This document shows positions 56,296 through 64,000 of a stretch of DNA of 64,000 nucleotides, piece by piece. Each line of letters begins with the position of its first letter. Position 1 is the first letter of the stretch. The stretch covers positions 1-64,000 of the forward strand of contig JAACJO010000017.1 in the NCBI GenBank assembly GCA_013368445.1, in the 5' to 3' direction. The notes beneath the pieces were generated by a model, which worked only from the letters and a program-made list of their open reading frames with translations, did no database searches and had not been told where the DNA came from. The translations under genes were made by a program, and so were the position numbers. The DNA comes from Leucocoprinus leucothites (lineage: Eukaryota; Basidiomycota; Agaricomycetes; Agaricales; Agaricaceae).

Positions 56296-56502
56296 TCAGG
56301 CAGAGATAGCTGATGATGATGCACCAATTAGAATCAAGAGACCAAGCAACCCTTTCCAGCGTCTACTCACGTCCTTAGTACTTCGGATCAGGGGAAATTC
56401 CCACTCGTCTCTACTTGAGAAGATGAAACACTTTCCACCATCTGAAGCAGACCATTGTGCGCCTTGGCCATGTCGCCTTAATTCTGCATTTGATTTGTTC
56501 AT
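56296..56502 (-). CDS. possible small tail-anchored protein
   Basis: A 68-codon frame starts MNKSNAELRRHGQG and ends with a hydrophobic run (WKGLLGLLILIGASSSAIS) that could be a single C-terminal membrane span. It also contains a good GT-AG intron option (GTGAGTAGAC to ATCATCAG), which would change the end. It stands alone between two genes on the same strand. Family unknown, and chance origin is possible. Confidence 0.4.
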   Translation of the reverse strand: MNKSNAELRRHGQGAQWSASDGGKCFIFSSRDEWEFPLIRSTKDVSRRWKGLLGLLILIGASSSAISA

Positions 56503-56722
56503 TTCTATCTACTCATGATATTCTGAGTGCACACGCGAGCAAAAGTATAAGGGTGGGCCCACCCCATTTTAGCCTACAGCTGAGATGTCATGCATACGCT
56601 CCAGTTGAGGACTAACAGAGGTTCCACATGTCTGAATGCTGGATGAACCGCATGGAAGACAAGTACGAAACAGTGCGTCCCACCAGCCCAACGGAGGACC
56701 CTCATTACTCAGCGCCCAGTAC

Positions 56723-57205
56723 TCAGTTTTTGGTGGAGTCATCAGAATTGTAGCGGATGACATCCTTCCAGGTTGCTTTCACAACAAGCTTCTCGCTGGT
56801 GATGATTTGATTCAGCATAGCCCATAGAAGAATGCCTAGTGAAATAGGGTGGTCGACGGTTGTAGAAGGACTGACCTGGAAGCATCTGCTGGGATAACAA
56901 CCTCGCCGGTTGCCAAATCAATATTGACCAACTTCGTGATCTCCACTGCTGGAAATCCACGGCACCTTGTGATAGAAATATCAATAGCTGATTGTCGCGT
57001 GAATGAGTGGGACTTGCATTTTGAATATTCTGGGTATCGGAAAGCAGTGCGTCTGAGGCATACCGTTGCTGTCTTTCTCTACATGGCAGGAATACTGCAC
57101 TATCTCTGCGATTCTGCAAGGAGTATTCCGCCCGGTAGGCTCTTCGGCGTCGTGGCCCATGTGGCCTGGAAATGTAGTCGACCGAAATGGCAGCCATCGG
57201 GCCAT
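56723..57205 (-). CDS. Som1-like twin-Cys mitochondrial protein
   Basis: Three exons (57205-57018, 56965-56876, 56795-56723) join in frame to 116 residues. The core has CRIAEIVQYSC, then HCFPIPRIFKMCRGFPAVE, a spacing of Cys with a PxxRxF block that matches fungal Som1, a subunit of the inner-membrane peptidase (IMP) complex in the mitochondrial intermembrane space. It then continues TKLVNIDLATGEVVIPADAS and ends WKDVIRYNSDDSTKN. The first intron starts GCAAGT and is a GC-AG intron, required to join FKM to CRG. Start could be 57205 (MARWL) or the internal Met of MGHDAEEPTG. It is divergent from the S-adenosylhomocysteine hydrolase gene. Assignment rests on motif memory. Confidence 0.6.
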
Positions 57206-57326
57206 TTGCTAATCAGAGTCACGGTCACGTGCATTAATACCGGGCTAAAAACGTTCGAACTAAATTTCAATCAGCCCATCTGCTATCTCAACTCCCACCA
57301 TACCATCTATCCATTCATCTCAGAAA
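57206..57326. promoter_or_regulatory. shared divergent promoter with CACGTG box
   Basis: Only 121 bp separate the two start codons. CACGTG lies at 57226-57231, about 95 bp before the hydrolase start. In yeasts this motif is bound by Cbf1 at methionine-cycle genes, which would suit the hydrolase; its use here is inferred. Confidence 0.5.
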
Positions 57327-59198
<1,872 letters not shown>

Positions 59199-59604
59199 GT
59201 GGCGCCAATATACCCGTAATATCGACGGCCTCAACGAGCCCTCGCCATTGAGACGGGAGAATAGGATCTTCAACGTCCTTCTGTTGTGGATGTTTAATTG
59301 ATTCGCTCGCAATAGTCTATTTATCCGGCAGGGACATTCAACGGTTCATGCGACCAGGGAGGTCTGGGGCACGCTGGAGGTTGTAGTTAAGGATTTCAGA
59401 GGCCTCAACGAGCTTCTGTATCTCAATCTGGAAGTTGCTGTAACATACCTGGACAATTCTATCTGCCTGATGTGTTTTGAATACTGAGTTTCAGAGTCGA
59501 AACTGAAAATTGGGGCCCCCATCAATATATAACGTAATATGTGATGGATTCGATGTCCATTTTGATTCTCTCTTTTCTCATCCCTTGCAACTTGTAAGAC
59601 CTCC
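59199..59604. other. intergenic region
   Basis: It contains the 3' UTR of the hydrolase gene and the upstream region of the next gene. No other feature is seen. Confidence 0.4.
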
Positions 59605-62527
59605 ATGGCAGAAAAAATATCACCCTTAGGGCCAGTGGATCCAGCGTCCTTACCTCCAGTTGATGATGAAACAGAGAAGAAAGCGCCATGGATTGTTCGG
59701 AAGCTTGTTGGGGTGAGTAATGACTTTCGTTTATCGATCATGATCGCACTGGTTCAGGTTGCTCTTGGCGAATGCTTCCAAGTCCATGGACCCGGGGAAA
59801 GGCGCTCCGCACGTACGACTCGTAGTCAATGCTTTCCTTGGCAGCATTTGGATTAGATGGCAAATCGACCAGAATCATTACAACCCGAATGATTCAGATA
59901 CTTAGCTACTACAGTGTTCACTGCTACAGTGATTCCAGCATGCGTATCCTGAGTACTTCCATGCACTCGACTCCGCTCCCACTAGGAGCTCTAACCTGTG
60001 CATACGCAGTGTTATTTCTGCCTGTTTCATTCCAGCTTATAATAGACGCTCACTCATATCTAGTCTATGACGGGCAGAATCGTAATGTCCTCTTACGAAT
60101 CGCTTCGCGCAGCTGGAACAAATGTCATCTGTCTTTCCCCAGTAAGTGGGCAAATCGCTGTAACTCAATGATCCTCTCGACCTGACAATCCGCTATTACT
60201 ACGTTGTTCTTTTTGATAATTTCCACGCAACCATCTCTCTTCGACCCGTACTGGTTCATGAATTCGCCATCAATCGACATCAACCAACTGACAAACAACC
60301 TGATTGCCGGAAAACGATTTCTCTCGGCCTGCTTTACTGTTGCAGTGGGGCGACTCGTCCCCTTTGTTTCTCCCGTGTATTCGGTTCAGAGACCTGGCTA
60401 TTCATGGTGTGATCGCTGCAACGGTATTATCCTCTCTTTAATTGGCTGTTGCTCCCCCGAATGATCCGCTCACGACACCTCTTTTTGTGCATGCTTCTAC
60501 GCATTTCTGACTCCGCGACTTCCAAACTTCGCTTTTTGGTGATCACGTCCGTTTGACCGGGATATACTCCCGCCATGACTCGCTTCTGGATTCTGTTCTA
60601 ACCTTCTGCTTTAACCCCTAAATCATGATGGTCATTTCACGTCGTTGGTTAGGGAGGTATGGCGGCTGTTGCTGCACCCGCGTATGTGTCTTTGTTGCCC
60701 TCTCAGCGCCTCTGGGTCTTGCACTACTGCGTCCCCGGAGATCCTGCGCACCATAAATGAAACTAATGCCGGACCCTGACACTCTCCGTTTAGGATGGGA
60801 CCAATCGCAGATGTTGTAATTACCTCTTTGGGGGATAGCATCTTCGTAGAACTCGGACTACATTCTGGATTCGAGCTGTCTTCGAAAGCTGCAAACGACC
60901 TCGTGTTTGGCTATACTGCGAAGAGGATGATTCCTATCCACTCTGATATACTCCATACCACTGCGATCAAAGTGCTGCTGATTACCCTAAAATACAAACA
61001 CACCATGGAGGATGCTGCGCTTGGATTTTACAGAAGCTCGTTGCACAAGTGAGTGAGTATTGGAACACAGTAGTATCTGATTTGATGATGAAAAACTTCA
61101 ACTCTCCATAACCATGGTGCAACCAACAACGATGCAAACGATAGGGATATATCACTCTTCTCGACCATCAAGGATTACCTTGCGGTGGAGAAAGGATGGT
61201 TCTCGCCATACCTTTTCGCAAGCGCACGTCGCCCCATTATCCCACGAAGCATGAAACCCGACATTGTCTTCTGTCACGGACCTTTTTTGTCAGGTGAGCC
61301 ACTCTTCACGAAAAAAAGCTAATTCTATCAGGTTGACTGATCGTAATTATTTATGGCTTTGTGTTTAAACGCTTATCCCGTACCACCCACGCAAAACGAT
61401 TGATCTTGGAACCGCTCGTTGCGCGCTTCTTTTGTTTTGATCCTTCGAACCATCCGCTCCATCATGCCACATCCCGCACTGCTACCAAAAATTACCAACT
61501 CTCGACCTTCTTGCACCGGTTTCTATTATTGTTCTTGTTCTTGTTCGTGTCCTCTTTTGCAGGTGACTACAGAATTGGCGAAACATTGCTTGCGGAATCT
61601 GCGACAAAGATTATCCTATGTGATGCACCAGCTGTCGCGTCGATGCCCCTGTCACCTTCCATCGGTGGTCCAACTCCCGACCCAGAAGAATCAGAACATG
61701 GTGTCGAACATCACGAAAGTCTGCGCTCTCGCTTCCAATCCTCCCTCACCCTGTCTGCTTCTCGTCTCAAATCCCACTTCAGCCATGCGGACCGTGTGAC
61801 CTCTCCTACTCCCGAACATGAACAGGAACCTAAACTCACACCTCTCCCACCCCCTTCAGCTCCACGGCGCCTTCTCGTCCAACTTGTGGGACTTAAACCA
61901 CATCGTAAACTCTGGACTACAAGCGCACGCCCAAGTGAAAGTGTCATAAATTATATTTTATTCAACGGTTGTCCGGCTATCGTTGTTCCTGTCAAAACTG
62001 GGGCGCCTTTGATAGCGTGGTACGCTGGGATGACGCTCGAAGGAATTTGGAAGGTGAAATTGCCGGATAGCGTTGAGTCAGAGGAGTTGGCCACTGCTAA
62101 TGGTGGGGCCACGGATGAAAATGATGATGATAGAGGCGATCAGACGGCCGGAGCTAACACTGGAACTAGGACCTTCAGGGGTATCGTTCATGTTTTGTAT
62201 GAGTACTTGGATTTGTGTGTTGATTGGGAGAGGGTGAAGATCCCGAGTACGAACACCAGTTCGAGCTCGGGCTCGGGCATGGGCAATGACTCAGTATCTG
62301 GTTCGAATTTCGACTTGGCGACGGACAGTCCTGCTGTGCCCTTAGCTGATCCTAAATCGGAGGATACGAATGACGCGAAAGACAAGGAAGAGAAGAAGAA
62401 AAAGGCTATATTGCGAAACGCATTGGCATTGTTAGTTGCAGCCGCAGTTAGGAGTGGCAGTGGTGTGGATGTGACGAAAGAGGTGGATGAAGATCATAGT
62501 GGGATTGCTATGTGGAGGATTCCTTGA
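59605..62527 (+). CDS. multi-exon hypothetical gene (possibly more than one), poorly resolved
   Basis: A likely start is MAEKISPLGPVDPASLPPVD at 59605, followed after an intron by LLLANASKSMDPGKGAPHVR and VNAFLGSIWIRWQ. Later coding-like blocks are a TQPSLFDPYWFMNSP segment (~60,230), GPIADVVITSLGDSIFVELG (~60,797) and FSTIKDYLAVEKGWFSPYLF (~61,165) with KPDIVFCHGPFLS. The last exon, from about 61,561, reads GDYRIGETLLAESATKIILC, has a low-complexity Ser/Pro/Glu region, and ends with VINYILFNGCPAIVVPV, TFRGIVHVLYEYLDLCVDWE and GIAMWRIP (stop 62527). I recall that C-terminal block from Agaricomycete hypothetical proteins. Exon joins between 59,880 and 61,100 could not be fixed, and stops occur in all frames in places, so a decayed 5' part or two genes are possible. 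Confidence 0.5.
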
Positions 62528-64000
62528 TCCGCTGATTTTGTTAGTAAGGAGGAGAACGTCATGTACTGCTTGACTTTGTAGCTCTGGACATTGTTGTGTC
62601 ATTAAATGTGTGTCAGCTGCTTAGGCGGATTGTCGGTCTTCGCCTCAGTTTGCTGCCAAGTGAAATTACGATGGAATACAAAGCATTTTCAACTCAGAAA
62701 CACTGTACTATTAGCCAATAGACTTCGGGTTCTTCGATGCATTTTATGCATATGTCGCAGACAATACCGACTGCGCTCGCGGCGGTGTCTCTGTCTTCGA
62801 AACATTATATCCTGGTGCTCCGAGTCCTTTGTAATTCCTGATAAATTTTGATTTCGTTTGAACCTTAATTACGACGCTGATGGGATCCACACTGCTCTAA
62901 GACTCGAGTGCCCATGACTTTGTACTGGGAAACAATGTATACCGCTCTGCACCATGTGCATGTATACTACTATCTCTTGTCAGTAAACAATGATGGGCGG
63001 CAGCGAGCAGTGAAGCCGCCCAAGTTTTACATGACTTGGGCGCCGGCAGAGATTTATCATGTGCATGACGTACATTGTGAAATGATGGATTAATAGTCAA
63101 AATGCCTAATGTGATATAACTCCCGGCTTTGATATCGCCGACATCAGTTGAGTAATAATAGCGCCTTGGGTAAAGGTGTGCTACCAAGTTTCATGAAGGT
63201 TCAGAATAATAATGGCTATGCTGCTGGATGAAGGTTGAAGCTGCGTTGCAAAGTGTCTGTTAGGGTAATGGGCGTCAGGTTCCATGATGTGCTCTAGGCA
63301 TTGTGGAATGATGAATTCGAACCAATAGTTTGATGATACGACTTTTGATGATGCCCTCCTTGCTACATAAATGAACTATCTGTCATCTATTAGGGAGCAA
63401 AATCTAATATTATCAGGAGGTATGTATCGCCACCCTTTCAAGTTGGGAGAGCCTCTAAATTTATCAGAATGTTTATTTGCACATGCAATACAGTAAGCGC
63501 TGTGCAAGTATTTAATATTAATCGCAACCGGTATGAACTGTGATGGTAACTCGAGGGACATTCAATCCACACCTCGACGACAGAGATGGCGAAGAATAAG
63601 AAGGCGACGACGAGGGCAATGAAAGATGTGTATCATCCCAGTTGTTAATGGCGACCGTAGACACTTTCTGAGAATTCTGGGCACAGGCCCCTATAGGCTC
63701 TGAAAGTGGCAGCGGAGATTCGATATCATATCACCTTCTAGCCTAGACCTAGACCTAGACACTTGTAGTGGGAATTAGATATGCCAATGAGTGGATCGGC
63801 AGACTGGTCTAAGTGGCAGGTTTTGAATGATCGTCAAGATTCGAACACACAAGTAGGACCTGCTCGGAGATTAATGTCTACTATATACACTACCATTCAG
63901 ATGTTTAGATGATGTCTAAGTTGCTTACCAGAGATCAGGGAGCTCGGTTCACACTAGCTGTGTTTGAGTGCTTCGGACTCGGAGATTTGATATCATGGGG
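62528..64000. other. right-hand end without a recognised gene
   Basis: Open frames are all under 100 codons and show no motif. A short CCTAGA triplet repeat lies at about 63,743-63,761. This is probably 3' UTR and intergenic DNA. Confidence 0.45.

Noticed and set aside
63743..63761. CCTAGA triplet repeat as a possible telomere-like array
   Set aside because: There are only about three units and the motif is not TTAGGG.

Overview
This window looks like nuclear DNA of a mushroom-forming basidiomycete (Agaricomycete type). Its genes are split by many introns of about 45-60 bp, intergenic gaps are short, several predicted proteins resemble families I know mainly from Agaricomycetes, and transposons fill a large part of the sequence. 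No search could be run, so names rest on motifs and remembered family patterns.

Layout. (1) 1-10,500 is a transposon graveyard with almost no CpG dinucleotides: a broken Ty3/gypsy integrase, an unrecognised Pro-rich/His-rich coding relic between two ~635-bp direct repeats, a complete-length but dead pogo-type DNA transposon with TA target duplication, and LTR-like remnants. (2) 10,640-15,639 is ordinary gene space: a small conserved protein, a secreted protein with a GPI-type tail, and a delta-12-type fatty acid desaturase. (3) 14,832-29,650 is a direct tandem duplication (unit about 7.3-7.5 kb) carrying the desaturase 3' part, a multi-span membrane protein (DUF3433-like) and a large disordered protein. 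One copy of each gene looks intact and the other is broken. A small TA-flanked MITE sits only in the left copy. (4) 33,058-41,281 is a complete Ty3/gypsy-type LTR retrotransposon on the minus strand. Its two 968-bp LTRs look identical, both ORFs are open, and a GGGTTTT slippery heptamer lies directly before the gag stop with pol open in the -1 frame. (5) 41,847-64,000 is mostly genic: a Gln/Pro/Ser-rich protein, a NACHT-like fragment, an RBR E3 ligase with CCCH fingers, a KAR5/Tht1-like nuclear-fusion protein, a conserved unknown with a coiled coil, a Som1-like twin-Cys mitochondrial protein that shares a ~120-bp divergent promoter with S-adenosylhomocysteine hydrolase, and a poorly resolved multi-exon gene.

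The most notable points are the likely -1 frameshift site of the young retrotransposon, the tandem duplication with a short-homology junction and opposite decay of its copies, the MITE dated by the empty site in the sister copy, CpG decay that explains lost catalytic residues and stops in the old transposons, and three hairpins at 5,204-5,318 that share one loop but have different, still complementary stems. Nothing here could be confirmed as a wholly new system.
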